Below, piece by piece: positions 32,166 through 40,114 of a DNA stretch of 64,000 nt (positions within the stretch are counted from its first letter, which is position 1; the number at the start of each line of letters is the position of its first letter). Both the position numbers and the translations under genes were made by a program. The DNA lies in assembly GCA_964244115.1 (NCBI GenBank), contig CAXTHM010000012.1, positions 3,116-67,115 on the forward strand, written 5' to 3'. Under the pieces are notes generated by a model. It was not told the origin of the DNA. It did no database searches and saw only the letters and a list, made by a program, of their open reading frames with translations. Source of the stretch: CADCWK01 sp964244115. GTDB taxonomy: Bacteria > Chloroflexota > Chloroflexia > Thermomicrobiales > UBA6265.

Positions 32166-32187
32166 TCATGCTGGTCGGTCTGGATGG

Positions 32188-32271
32188 TGGTACCGGGAGC
32201 GGGATTCGAACCCGCACGGGTCTCCCCGGCGCATTTTGAGTGCGCTGCGTCTGCCATTTCGCCACCCCGGC
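32188..32271 (-). tRNA. tRNA-Leu (anticodon CAA)
   Basis: The minus strand folds as a type II tRNA. The 5' acceptor strand GCCGGGG pairs with TCCCGGT (two GU wobbles), and the D arm contains GGCGAAATGGCAGACGC. The anticodon stem GCGCA/TGCGC encloses CTCAAAA, giving anticodon CAA (codon UUG). The long variable arm has GGGGAGACCC, and the T arm is GCGGGTTCGAATCCCGC. The 3' CCA is encoded. Its own terminator follows at 32129-32165. Confidence 0.95.
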
Positions 32272-32429
32272 GCGGATCACGATCGGCGCTGCGGAGTGTA
32301 GCAGGGTCACTGTCCGTCGGATGTCGGCGATGCGAGGGAGAGTCGACCCGCTCTGCGGCACGAATCCGGCAACACGGTCGCATCAGGAACGACACCCGCA
32401 GCAACGACACTCGAAGGAGGGGATCTCAG

Positions 32430-32711
32430 ATGACCGACCAGAAGACGCTCCCCGTGGCCGAAGTCCGCGTGACGCTTCATTCGCTGGAGGACGGGGAGGC
32501 GGATGTCGCGATCGCGATCGACCCCGACGGCGAGCTCAAGGGCGCCTACGGCGGGGACGAGGAACGGTTCGCCGCCCTCCAGACCCTGTTCGAGGCGGTT
32601 CAGCGTGAGTTGGCCGACGCGCTGGATACCCTCGCCAACGGGGATGACGCCGAGGACGTGGGTGAGGGTGACGCTTCCCTGAACGGTCGCGGCCCGACCA
32701 CCGACGACTGA
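32430..32711 (+). CDS. Small acidic protein of unknown function
   Basis: Not recognised. The protein of 93 residues begins MTDQKTLPVAEVRVTLHSLE. It is rich in Asp/Glu (strongly acidic), with a predicted strand-helix pattern and a disordered acidic tail (NGDDAEDVGEGDASLNGRG). GGAGGGG lies at ideal spacing before the ATG, which supports translation. There is no signal peptide or membrane helix. It is followed after 144-162 bp by the MoxR-type ATPase gene on the same strand. It may belong to that operon, but nothing in the sequence proves it. Confidence 0.65.
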   Translation: MTDQKTLPVAEVRVTLHSLEDGEADVAIAIDPDGELKGAYGGDEERFAALQTLFEAVQRELADALDTLANGDDAEDVGEGDASLNGRGPTTDD

Positions 32712-32855
32712 GATCGCGGAGCGAACCGGGCGCATCGCCTTCGTGCGCCATGCACGACCGGCCGATCGTCCGTCCCGCCGCGACATCCACTCCGTCTGCT
32801 ACGCTGACGCGGTTTCGTCCGTTCAACCGGGGCTCCGCGCCTCGACGGTCACACG

Positions 32856-33830
32856 ATGGAGCAGGTCCGCCCGATGTCCATTCCCACACCCGCAGGCAAC
32901 GGCGTCGCCGCCCCCGAGCGCGAGCCGATGGCGGCGTTCTCCAGCGTCGATGAACTCGCCCAGGCACTGGCCGGCGAGAAGTACGTCACCGACCACGGCC
33001 TCGCGACGACCCTCTACCTGACGCTCAAGCTCCAGAAGCCGTTGCTGCTGGAGGGTGAGGCGGGCGTCGGCAAGACCGAGATCGCCAAGACGCTCTCCAA
33101 GATCCTCGACACGCCGCTGATCCGGCTCCAGTGCTACGAGGGGCTGGACGCCGCAAGCGCCATCTATGAATGGGACTACGCCCGACAGATGCTCTACCTG
33201 CGCTCGCTGGAAGTGTCCGGCGGCGGGCTGGGCGGCGCTCGGGACAACCTGTTCAGCGACCAGTTCCTGCTCAAGCGGCCGCTGCTCCAGGCGATCGACG
33301 CGTCCCACGACCGGGCGCCGATCCTGCTGATCGACGAGGTCGATCGGGCGGACGCCGAGCTGGAAGCGTTCCTGCTCGAACTGCTGTCGGATTTCCAGGT
33401 CACCGTCCCGGAACTCGGGACGATCCGGGCCGAGCACGTCCCGATCGTGATCCTGACCTCCAACCGGACGCGGGAGATCCACGACGCGCTCAAGCGGCGC
33501 TGCCTCTACTACTGGATCGACTTCCCGACCTTCGACAAGGAGTTCCGCATCCTGGCCGCTCGACTGCCCGAGGTGCCGGATCGGCTGGCCCGCCAGATCT
33601 GCTCGTTCACCCAGGGGCTGCGTGAGGGCGACCTGTTCAAGCCGCCGGGCATGGCCGAGACGCTCGACTGGGCCGGGGCGCTGCTCGCCCTCGGGACGCA
33701 GTCGCTGGCGACGGACGTGGTCAACGACACCCTGGGCGTCATCCTGAAGTACCAGGAGGACGTCGACCGGATCCGTGGGCGCCGGGCCGAGGAGCTCGTC
33801 AAGCTCACGACGGCCCCGAGCGCGAGCTGA
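32856..33830 (+). CDS. MoxR-family AAA ATPase (CoxD-like)
   Basis: AAA+ ATPase of 324 residues (or 318 from an inner ATG at 32874). LLLEGEAGVGKTEIAKTL is Walker A, ILLIDEVDRADAELEAFLLE is Walker B, and TSNRTREIHDALKRRCLYYW contains sensor and arginine-finger residues. MoxR ATPases are chaperones that, with VWA-domain partners, insert metals or mature enzymes; CoxD helps build the Cu-S-Mo site of CO dehydrogenase. The stop overlaps the start of the VWA gene by one base, and XdhC and MocA genes follow. This order is typical of cox accessory operons. Confidence 0.88.
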   Translation: MEQVRPMSIPTPAGNGVAAPEREPMAAFSSVDELAQALAGEKYVTDHGLATTLYLTLKLQKPLLLEGEAGVGKTEIAKTLSKILDTPLIRLQCYEGLDAASAIYEWDYARQMLYLRSLEVSGGGLGGARDNLFSDQFLLKRPLLQAIDASHDRAPILLIDEVDRADAELEAFLLELLSDFQVTVPELGTIRAEHVPIVILTSNRTREIHDALKRRCLYYWIDFPTFDKEFRILAARLPEVPDRLARQICSFTQGLREGDLFKPPGMAETLDWAGALLALGTQSLATDVVNDTLGVILKYQEDVDRIRGRRAEELVKLTTAPSAS

Positions 33831-35185
33831 TGGCCGAGCCCCGCCCCGATGACCACGAGGCTCCGACGGTCAGCGCCCGGACCAGAGCGATGGCCGCCGA
33901 GCTGACACGGGGTTGGCCGCCGGCCGAGTCGGTCCGCCCGTCGGCGATCCTCGGCAACCTGATCGTGTTCGCCGAGGACCTGCGGATGGTCGGCATCCCG
34001 CTCGGCAGCGGCCAACTGATCAACCTGTTCGAGGCCTTCTCGGTCGTCGATCTCGGGAGGCGGCTCGAGGTCTACCACGCGATGCGGACCAGCGTCGTGA
34101 CGCGGCCGGAGCACATCCCCCTGTTCGACGACCGGTTCGCGACCTTCTGGGAACGCCTCGGCATCGGTTCCCTGCCCAGCGACGAGGGCGGCGCGATCGA
34201 GATCGACGGCCCGCCGCCGCCGGGATCGAAGGAGGGTCCGCCCAGCGAGAACGAGGACGATTCCGGCGAGGAGGCGCCCGCCGGGAAGTCGACTGTTGTC
34301 GTGGACAGCGACGACACTGATGGCATGGGCGGCGAGATCGATTCCGTCCCCGACGACGTCATGCTGTTCAGCGCGGACGAGTCGCTCCGCTCCAAGGACT
34401 TCGCCCTGCTGACGGACGAGGAGCTGACCGAGGCGCAGCGGTTCATCTCCCAGATGACCTGGAACCTCGGCCGGCGCCAGACCCGGCGGCTAACCCCGGC
34501 GATCAACGGCCAGACCATCGACCAGCGCCGGACCCTCCGCCACGCCCTGCGGCACGGTGGCATCCCGATCGACCTCCGGCACCGCAAGCGCAAGGAGCGG
34601 ATGCGCCCCCTGGTCTTGATCTGCGACATCAGCGGCTCGATGGATCGCTATAGCCGGCTGTTGTTGCGCTTCGTCCACGCCCTCGAACTCGGCCTCGACG
34701 CCACTGAGGTCTTCGTCTTCAGCACCCGCCTGACCCGGATCACCCGCGAACTCCGGCGGCGCGACGTCGACACGGCGATCGCCGATGTCGTCAACGCCGT
34801 CCAGGACTGGTCGGGCGGCACCCGGATCGGTGACGCCATCAAGACCTTCAACTACCTCTGGAGCCGGCGGGTCCTGCGCTCCGGGGCGACCGTTGTCGTC
34901 ATCAGCGACGGGTGGGACCGAGGGGACCCGCAGCTTCTCGCCGACGAGATGGCCCGGCTGCAGCGCTCCTGCCGGCGGCTGATCTGGCTGAACCCGCTGC
35001 TCGGGTCGCCGGGTTATCAACCCCTGACGCGCGGGATGAAGGCGGCGCTGCCGTACTGCGACTACTTCCTGCCCGTCCACAACATGCAGAGCCTGGAGGC
35101 GCTGTCGAAGCTGCTGACGTCGTTCGACGATGAGCCGCCGCTCCGGCAGGCCCGCGGCAAGGCAGCGACGGTGCCTGGACGATGA
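33830..35185 (+). CDS. VWA-domain protein (CoxE-like)
   Basis: Protein of 451 residues. A helical N-terminal half includes ALLTDEELTEAQRFISQMTW. An acidic, Ser/Pro-rich linker lies around residues 115-180. The C-terminal von Willebrand factor A domain has its MIDAS motif in ICDISGSMDRYSRLLLRF (DxSxS), the threonine in SGGTRIGDAIKTFNYLW and the aspartate in VISDGWDRGDPQLL. CoxE-like proteins pair with MoxR ATPases in maturation of molybdenum hydroxylases. It is cytoplasmic. Its start overlaps the MoxR gene by one base and its end overlaps the XdhC gene by 4 bp (ATGA), indicating strict coupling. Confidence 0.88.
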   Translation: MAEPRPDDHEAPTVSARTRAMAAELTRGWPPAESVRPSAILGNLIVFAEDLRMVGIPLGSGQLINLFEAFSVVDLGRRLEVYHAMRTSVVTRPEHIPLFDDRFATFWERLGIGSLPSDEGGAIEIDGPPPPGSKEGPPSENEDDSGEEAPAGKSTVVVDSDDTDGMGGEIDSVPDDVMLFSADESLRSKDFALLTDEELTEAQRFISQMTWNLGRRQTRRLTPAINGQTIDQRRTLRHALRHGGIPIDLRHRKRKERMRPLVLICDISGSMDRYSRLLLRFVHALELGLDATEVFVFSTRLTRITRELRRRDVDTAIADVVNAVQDWSGGTRIGDAIKTFNYLWSRRVLRSGATVVVISDGWDRGDPQLLADEMARLQRSCRRLIWLNPLLGSPGYQPLTRGMKAALPYCDYFLPVHNMQSLEALSKLLTSFDDEPPLRQARGKAATVPGR

Positions 35186-36042
35186 GCGACGCGACGGGAG
35201 AGTCCGGGATGCGCTTGCCAGAAGACGAACCGATCGCCGATGCAAGCCCGACCATTCAGGGTCGGCTCGCGGCCGCGGTTCGGGCCAACCGACCAGCAGC
35301 GACGGCGACGATCCTGACGGGAGAGCGCAGCGGCGAGAAGATGCTGTTCCTGTTGCCGACCCCCGGTGTCCCAGGCGAGACGATCGAGCGATTCGGGACC
35401 TTCGGCGCCGATATGATCGACGCCGAGGCTGAGCGACACGCCGTCGAGCAGGTCGCCTCGGAGCGATCGGCCCGCGTCCGAGTCGCCGCCGAGGGGGATG
35501 GGTTCGACATCTTCGTCGAGGTCTTCCCGCAGCCGCCGACGCTGCTGATCTTCGGCGCGGTCCATGTCGGGCAGGCGCTGGCGACCCTTGCCAAGCAGCT
35601 CGGCTACTGGGTCGTCATAACTGACGCCCGCGGCGCCCTGGCGACCCAGGAGCGATTCCCGGAGGCCGACCGGATCATCCGGGGCTGGCCGGACGATGCG
35701 CTCGCCCAGGTGCCGATCACGACGACGACCGATATCGCCATCCTGACGCATGACCCGAAGTTCGACGAGCCCGCCATCATCGGCTCGCTGGCGACACCGG
35801 CCCGGTATATCGGCGCGATCGGCAGCCGGAATACGAACGAGGACCGGCGCAAGCGGCTAGCCGAAGCAGGCGTCTCCGAGGCGGACATCGCCCGGCTCCA
35901 CGGGCCGATCGGTCTCAACATCGGCGCCGAGTCGCCCGAGGAGATGGCGGTCGCGATCATGGCCGAGATCATCGCGGCCCGCCGTGGCCGGCCGGGCGGC
36001 AGTCTCCGCTCGGCGACCGGCCGCATCCGCAATGAGTCCTGA
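35182..36042 (+). CDS. XdhC/CoxF-family molybdenum-hydroxylase maturation protein
   Basis: Protein of 286 residues. The N-terminal XdhC-type domain has ATILTGERSGEKMLFLLPTP and ERHAVEQVASERS. The C-terminal Rossmann-like domain has LLIFGAVHVGQALATLAKQL, YWVVITDARGALATQERFPE and the signature YIGAIGSRNTNEDRRKRLAE, then LHGPIGLNIGAESPEEMAVA. XdhC proteins bind and sulfurate the molybdenum cofactor and insert it into xanthine-dehydrogenase-type enzymes, including CO dehydrogenase. It sits between the VWA gene (4-bp overlap) and the MocA-type gene (6-bp gap). Confidence 0.9.
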   Translation: MSDATGESGMRLPEDEPIADASPTIQGRLAAAVRANRPAATATILTGERSGEKMLFLLPTPGVPGETIERFGTFGADMIDAEAERHAVEQVASERSARVRVAAEGDGFDIFVEVFPQPPTLLIFGAVHVGQALATLAKQLGYWVVITDARGALATQERFPEADRIIRGWPDDALAQVPITTTTDIAILTHDPKFDEPAIIGSLATPARYIGAIGSRNTNEDRRKRLAEAGVSEADIARLHGPIGLNIGAESPEEMAVAIMAEIIAARRGRPGGSLRSATGRIRNES

Positions 36043-36048
36043 ACGCCG

Positions 36049-36678
36049 ATGAGCCACGTCACCACGGACTCCGTCTGGGCGGTCGTCCTTGCCGCCGGGA
36101 CGTCCAGCCGGCTCGGGCAGCCCAAGCAGCTTCTCGACCTCGACGGCGAGCCGGTCCTGAACCACGTCCTCCGGGCAACGGCGATGTCCGAGCTCGGCGG
36201 CACCGTGCTGGTCCTCGGGCATCAGGCGACCGAGATCGGGTCGGCCATCGGCGACTTCGGGCAGGTGGCAGTGGTCAACCCGGCCTACGCCGAGGGCCAG
36301 AGCACCAGCCTCAGGGTGGGGATTGGTGCTCTGCCAGCCGACGCATCGGCGGCGGTCGTCCTGCTCGGCGACCAGCCGCTCGTCACCCCGGCCCTGATCG
36401 ATCGCGTCGTGGCGACGTTCATCGAGCGAGGCTCCACCGACCGCTTCGTGCAGACCCGATACGGCGACACGTCCGCGCCGCCTGTGCTGATCGGCCGGGC
36501 CTGGTTCGCCAGTCTGGGCGGCATCAGCGGCGATCAGGGCGCCCGTGAGCTGATCCGCGAGCATCGTGGCAAGGTCAATGTCGTCGAGAGCGATCAGGAC
36601 CGCCCGCTCGATATCGACACGATGGCGGACTACCGGGAACTGCTCCGGCGGTTTGGCAACGGCGGCGAACGTGCGTAG
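36049..36678 (+). CDS. MobA-like nucleotidyltransferase (molybdenum-cofactor cytidylyltransferase, MocA type)
   Basis: Protein of 209 residues. VVLAAGTSSRLGQPKQLLDL is the nucleotide-binding and metal signature of MobA/MocA nucleotidyltransferases, and VVLLGDQPLVTPALI is the second metal motif. These enzymes attach CMP (MocA) to molybdopterin to make the cytosine dinucleotide cofactor used by xanthine-oxidase-family enzymes such as CO dehydrogenase. Placement at the end of the cox-type accessory operon supports the CMP-transferring role over GMP-transferring MobA. No structural Mo-hydroxylase subunit is encoded in the window. Confidence 0.87.
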   Translation: MSHVTTDSVWAVVLAAGTSSRLGQPKQLLDLDGEPVLNHVLRATAMSELGGTVLVLGHQATEIGSAIGDFGQVAVVNPAYAEGQSTSLRVGIGALPADASAAVVLLGDQPLVTPALIDRVVATFIERGSTDRFVQTRYGDTSAPPVLIGRAWFASLGGISGDQGARELIREHRGKVNVVESDQDRPLDIDTMADYRELLRRFGNGGERA

Positions 36679-36736
36679 GGGACTCGACGGGGTGGGACGA
36701 CGCTGTGACGGTGTGCATCACCTTGGCGGCCAGAGG

Positions 36737-36765
36737 GGTACAAATACTCCGGAACACTTTATGAT
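36737..36765 (+). promoter_or_regulatory. Possible promoter of the cytochrome bc operon
   Basis: TATGAT (36760-36765, five of six matches to TATAAT) lies 123 bp before the GTG of the first gene. A weak GGTACA sits at 17-bp spacing. It is the best -10 in this otherwise gene-free 209-bp gap. Confidence 0.4.
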
Positions 36766-36887
36766 TGGGTTCGTCGTCGTATCGCGCCCGATGGCTCCGG
36801 GCGGCTGGATCAGACACCCGAACAGCGCCAACTCCACGGATCGTCCGGATTCACCGACGGCTGGCAACCAGGAACAGGGGATGTGAC

Positions 36888-37382
36888 GTGGACAATGGAC
36901 CCCGCGGACCGATTCTTGGCGGGATCACCGCCATCATCCTCGGTCTCGCCACGGCGTTCTTCTGGTACTACCGGAACGGTGACGACTTCTACAAGCCCGA
37001 CTACACGACGACCAGATACCAGTTCATCCTCGAACTGAATGCCTTCGAGATCACCCTCGTCGGTCTGGCGCTGACGCTCGGCGTCTACTCCGCCATCGGC
37101 CTCTTCTCCTACTTCCTCGATGGGCCGCAGGTCCATATCGGCCGGTCCGGACCGCAACTGACCGATGGCACCGCGGCCGCCCTCGGGATCTTCAGCGTCC
37201 TGACCGCTATCTGCGCCGTGGTCTTCGCGATCGGTGTCGTCCAGGACTGGGGTCGCGAGGTGATGGGCCTGTCGATCGGGCTCGGCTTCGTCTTCGCCGC
37301 CTTCGTCCTCGGCTTCTTCAAGCAGGGATTCGTCGGCGAGGAAGGCCGCTTTGACGATCGCGAAGACGGCATCCCCTGGTAG
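36888..37382 (+). CDS. Membrane protein in the cytochrome bc operon, unknown function
   Basis: Protein of 164 residues, started here at a GTG with AGGGG upstream. Hydrophobic helices lie near residues 8-26 (ILGGITAIILGLATAFFWYY), 50-72 (AFEITLVGLALTLGVYSAIG), 92-113 (TAAALGIFSVLTAICAVVFA) and 124-145. The C-terminus is acidic and cytoplasmic (GEEGRFDDREDG). No haem-binding CxxCH or other cofactor motif is visible. It lies 55 bp before the Rieske gene and is probably cotranscribed, so a supernumerary or assembly subunit of the bc complex is plausible. A named family cannot be given. Confidence 0.7.
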   Translation: MDNGPRGPILGGITAIILGLATAFFWYYRNGDDFYKPDYTTTRYQFILELNAFEITLVGLALTLGVYSAIGLFSYFLDGPQVHIGRSGPQLTDGTAAALGIFSVLTAICAVVFAIGVVQDWGREVMGLSIGLGFVFAAFVLGFFKQGFVGEEGRFDDREDGIPW

Positions 37383-37437
37383 CCACTTTTCCTAGAAACG
37401 CCAGAAACCCCATGATTCTCGACAGGAGCGTTCCCCG

Positions 37438-38046
37438 ATGACTTCTCATCAGACACCGAGTGGGCCGGGACCGATCGGCCTCACCCGTCCCGATCAGGGA
37501 CAGGTCAGTCCGTTGACGCCGCAGCAGCAGAAGGCGCTCGGTAACCGGCGCCGCTTCCTCCAGGCCACCGTCGGCGGCAGCCTCGCGGCGATTGGCGTCG
37601 CTTTCGCCTTCCCCGTCCTCGCGCTCAAGGCGATCACCCAGTACACGGACGACGTCGCGGAAGGTGATGTCATCGGGGACGCGGGCAGCAACACCCCGCT
37701 CGACATCGCCACGTTCGCCGTCAACACGGCGGCCTACGCGGGTCCGCTCGGCAAGCCGGGCCAGTCCAACCCGAACAAGCTGGAGATCGTCAGAGTCGGC
37801 GAGGCGGGGACGGCCGAGGATTTTCGAGCGTACAACCAGATCTGCACGCATCTCGGCTGCTCGGTCCTGCCGACGTTGAACGAGCAGAACAACATCCACT
37901 GCCCGTGTCATGGGAGCGTCTTCGCCTCGGATGATGGCTCGGTTCTCGCCGGACCGGCACCGCGGCCACTGCCCTCCATCCCCGTTGCGCTCGACGATCA
38001 GGGCCGGCTCGTGATCGCCGGCGAATACAACGCCGAACTCGGCTAG
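37438..38046 (+). CDS. Rieske [2Fe-2S] iron-sulfur protein of the cytochrome bc complex
   Basis: Protein of 202 residues. The N-terminal cytoplasmic part ends in NRRRFLQATVGG (twin-arginine-like), followed by one membrane anchor near residues 46-63. The external Rieske domain binds the cluster by C136-T-H138-L-G-C141 and C155-P-C157-H158, both boxes intact, and the Pro loop GPAPRPLPS lies near residues 172-180. It passes electrons from quinol at the Qo site of cytochrome b to a soluble or bound c-type carrier. It lies 17 bp before the cytochrome b gene. No cytochrome c1 or f gene is present in the window. Confidence 0.95.
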   Translation: MTSHQTPSGPGPIGLTRPDQGQVSPLTPQQQKALGNRRRFLQATVGGSLAAIGVAFAFPVLALKAITQYTDDVAEGDVIGDAGSNTPLDIATFAVNTAAYAGPLGKPGQSNPNKLEIVRVGEAGTAEDFRAYNQICTHLGCSVLPTLNEQNNIHCPCHGSVFASDDGSVLAGPAPRPLPSIPVALDDQGRLVIAGEYNAELG

Positions 38047-38063
38047 GTCGAAGGGGGATCGGG

Positions 38064-39617
38064 ATGATGCGGAGACTCTTCAACCGGGTGGAAGCGGCCG
38101 GCAAGGTCGCGGTGAGCGAGACGGTGGGACACTCCCCCTCCGGCGCGCAGCGGGTTATCAGAACCAACGGGACGGTGAGCCGGAACGGGCACTCCGGTGA
38201 CCTGACGGGCGTCATCTCCGACCTCCGCGGTGAGGCCCGCCAGACCGCACGCGAGCGCCGCGAGAGCAAGAGCTGGTTCGAGGAGCGGCTGGGCATCAGC
38301 GGCCTGAACAAGCACTATGGCCGCAAGGCGTTCCCGGTCCATAGCACGTATTTCTTCGGTGAGATCTCGACGTTCGCGTTTCTGATCCTCATCATCACCG
38401 GCATCCTGCTGGCCTTCGTCTACATCCCCTCGGACACCATCGTCGGCTACGTCCCGTCCGGTGGGCCGGACGAGATCGCGCCGCAGGGTTACCAGTACCC
38501 GCAGGCCTACGCCAGCATCCTCGCGATCGAGGCGAATACCGTCCTGGCGCTGATCCGGAACGTCCATCACTGGGCGTCTCATCTGTTCATCTTCGCGATC
38601 CTGCTCCACACCTTCCGGATCTTCTTCCAGGGCACGTATCGCAAGCCGCGCGAGCTGAACTGGATCGTCGGCGTCGTCCTGCTCGTCCTCGCGATCGCCA
38701 ACGCGTTCTTCGGCTACTCGCTCCCGTTCGACGCCTACTCCATCGCCGCGACCAGCATCGGCGTCAACCTCGCCCGGGCGGTCCCCTTCATCGGCGACTG
38801 GGCGGGGGCGCTGGTCTTCGGTGACTCGACGTACCCGGTGGCCGGAAGCCTGGGACGGCTCTACGCCCTGCACATCTTCGTGCTGCCGGCCCTGCTGGCT
38901 GGCGCCATCGCCGCTCACTTGATCATCCTCATCAAGACCAAGCACAGCCAGCCGGTCTACGCCAAGAAGATCGCCGAGCCGGGACGCGTCCTCGGCGTCC
39001 CGCTGTTCCCGCAGCAGGCCGTCCTCGGTATCCAGCTGCTGTTCCTCACCCTGGGCGGACTGTTCCTGCTCTCGTCCTTCGTGCCGATCCACACCGTCGA
39101 GGCGTACGGTCCTCCGGGTTCGGTCCTGGAGGAAGTCAAGCCCGAGTGGTACTTCATGTGGATCTACGGTCTGCTCCGGATCCTGCCATCGTTCGAGCTC
39201 TTCGGCATCATCGACAACAACTTCGTCGCCGGTCTGCTCTTCCCGGGTATCGCGTTCGGTCTGCTCGCCATGGCGCCGTTCCTGGACCGGACCAACCGCG
39301 GTCGTGGGCTGCGCCGGGTCGAGTACTACGAGCCGATGAGCCAGGCCCCGATCCGGACGACGATCGGCGTCTTCTCGCTCCTCTACGTCTCGATCCTGTT
39401 CGTGGCCGCCTACTACGACCACCCGTTCTCGCTGACGATCGGCCAGACCTGGCTGATCACGCTCGGAGTGCCGCTGATCATCTCGATCGCGACCTATGTC
39501 CTGATGAAGGCACGTGAACCCAAGGGAGCCGACCGCTTCGACCCGCGGGGCTACTACGACGAGGAGGACATGGACGACGCCGAGCAGGAGAGCCGCCCCG
39601 CTCGCGCTGCGGACTAA
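38064..39617 (+). CDS. Cytochrome b (fused b6/subunit IV type) of a bc complex
   Basis: Membrane quinol-oxidising subunit of 517 residues. The four haem ligands are H168, H182, H270 and H285, with spacings of 14 and 15; the 15-residue second spacing is the cytochrome b6 pattern. The Qo-site PEWYF motif is at 360-364. Eight membrane helices run from about residue 99 to 480, so b6 and subunit IV are fused in one chain. The first ~95 residues are a long soluble Arg/Ser-rich extension (residues 1-70 without helices), and the C-terminus ends in a long acidic tail. It follows the Rieske gene; a strong hairpin lies just after the stop. Confidence 0.94.
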   Translation: MMRRLFNRVEAAGKVAVSETVGHSPSGAQRVIRTNGTVSRNGHSGDLTGVISDLRGEARQTARERRESKSWFEERLGISGLNKHYGRKAFPVHSTYFFGEISTFAFLILIITGILLAFVYIPSDTIVGYVPSGGPDEIAPQGYQYPQAYASILAIEANTVLALIRNVHHWASHLFIFAILLHTFRIFFQGTYRKPRELNWIVGVVLLVLAIANAFFGYSLPFDAYSIAATSIGVNLARAVPFIGDWAGALVFGDSTYPVAGSLGRLYALHIFVLPALLAGAIAAHLIILIKTKHSQPVYAKKIAEPGRVLGVPLFPQQAVLGIQLLFLTLGGLFLLSSFVPIHTVEAYGPPGSVLEEVKPEWYFMWIYGLLRILPSFELFGIIDNNFVAGLLFPGIAFGLLAMAPFLDRTNRGRGLRRVEYYEPMSQAPIRTTIGVFSLLYVSILFVAAYYDHPFSLTIGQTWLITLGVPLIISIATYVLMKAREPKGADRFDPRGYYDEEDMDDAEQESRPARAAD

Positions 39618-39639
39618 CCGTTGTCTTCATTTCCCCTTC

Positions 39640-39683
39640 AACGAGAACGGAGGGCGCCAAACTTGGCGCCCTCCGTTCTCGTT
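39640..39683 (+). terminator. Perfect 21-bp hairpin after cytochrome b
   Basis: ACGAGAACGGAGGGCGCCAA and its exact reverse complement are separated by two bases, and one more A-T pair extends the stem to 21 bp. It begins 23 bp after the cytochrome b stop. It lacks a T-run, so it may terminate or stabilise the transcript. Confidence 0.7.
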
Positions 39684-39775
39684 CGTGCTGTAGGAAACGC
39701 TCTGGCCAAGCGGCGCCCTACTTCGTAGAGATGATCTTGAGGCGTGGCTCATAGCGGTTGATGGTGGAGCTGCCT

Positions 39776-39843
39776 CCCCCTCTCCATCCGGTCCGGACGG
39801 AGTCGCCCGCAGGCGACGGAGGTGGACCGAGATGGAGAGGGGG
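39776..39843. repeat. Long imperfect inverted repeat
   Basis: The 13-bp perfect outer stem CCCCCTCTCCATC / GATGGAGAGGGGG encloses CGGTCC/GGACCG and TCGCC/GGCGA. It is a nested cruciform-forming sequence unlike families 1 and 2, except for the CCCTCTCC core. Confidence 0.65.
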
Positions 39844-39972
39844 CCGGGGGGTGGGGCTGGCCGCTCACGACCGACGAGGGTTATGAGATGCGCTCTGGTA
39901 ATCGTCCGCACCGCCCGACGACATGTTTGACTCGTACGGCCGGTCGAAATGACCACCCGTGTGGCCGAGCCT

Positions 39973-40034
39973 GCTATCGCCCTGCGGGGCGATGGCCGCT
40001 GCGGCGGCCAGAATCGCAGGCTGCGCCCCTACGG
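39973..40034 (+). repeat. Repeat family 2, copy 3
   Basis: GCTATCGCCCTGCGGGGCGA, TGGCCGCTGCGGCGGCC, a GAATCGCAGGC segment and GCGCCCCTACGGA. It is nearly identical to the inverted copy at 21455-21524 over its first half. A translated frame of both gives IALRGDGRCGG. Confidence 0.75.
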
Positions 40035-40075
40035 ACAGTCGCGTTGGCTCCTTGCTCTCCGGGAGGGAGAGGCAA

Positions 40076-40114
40076 GCGAGACGGCCCACCAGTTCTATCG
40101 GTGGGCCGTCTCGC
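40076..40114 (-). terminator. Hairpin terminator of the class-III aminotransferase gene
   Basis: A 15-bp perfect stem, GCGAGACGGCCCACC / GGTGGGCCGTCTCGC, with a nine-base loop, 27 bp after the stop codon. Its inner arm GACGGCCCACC is the same as in the guaB terminator. Confidence 0.75.
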
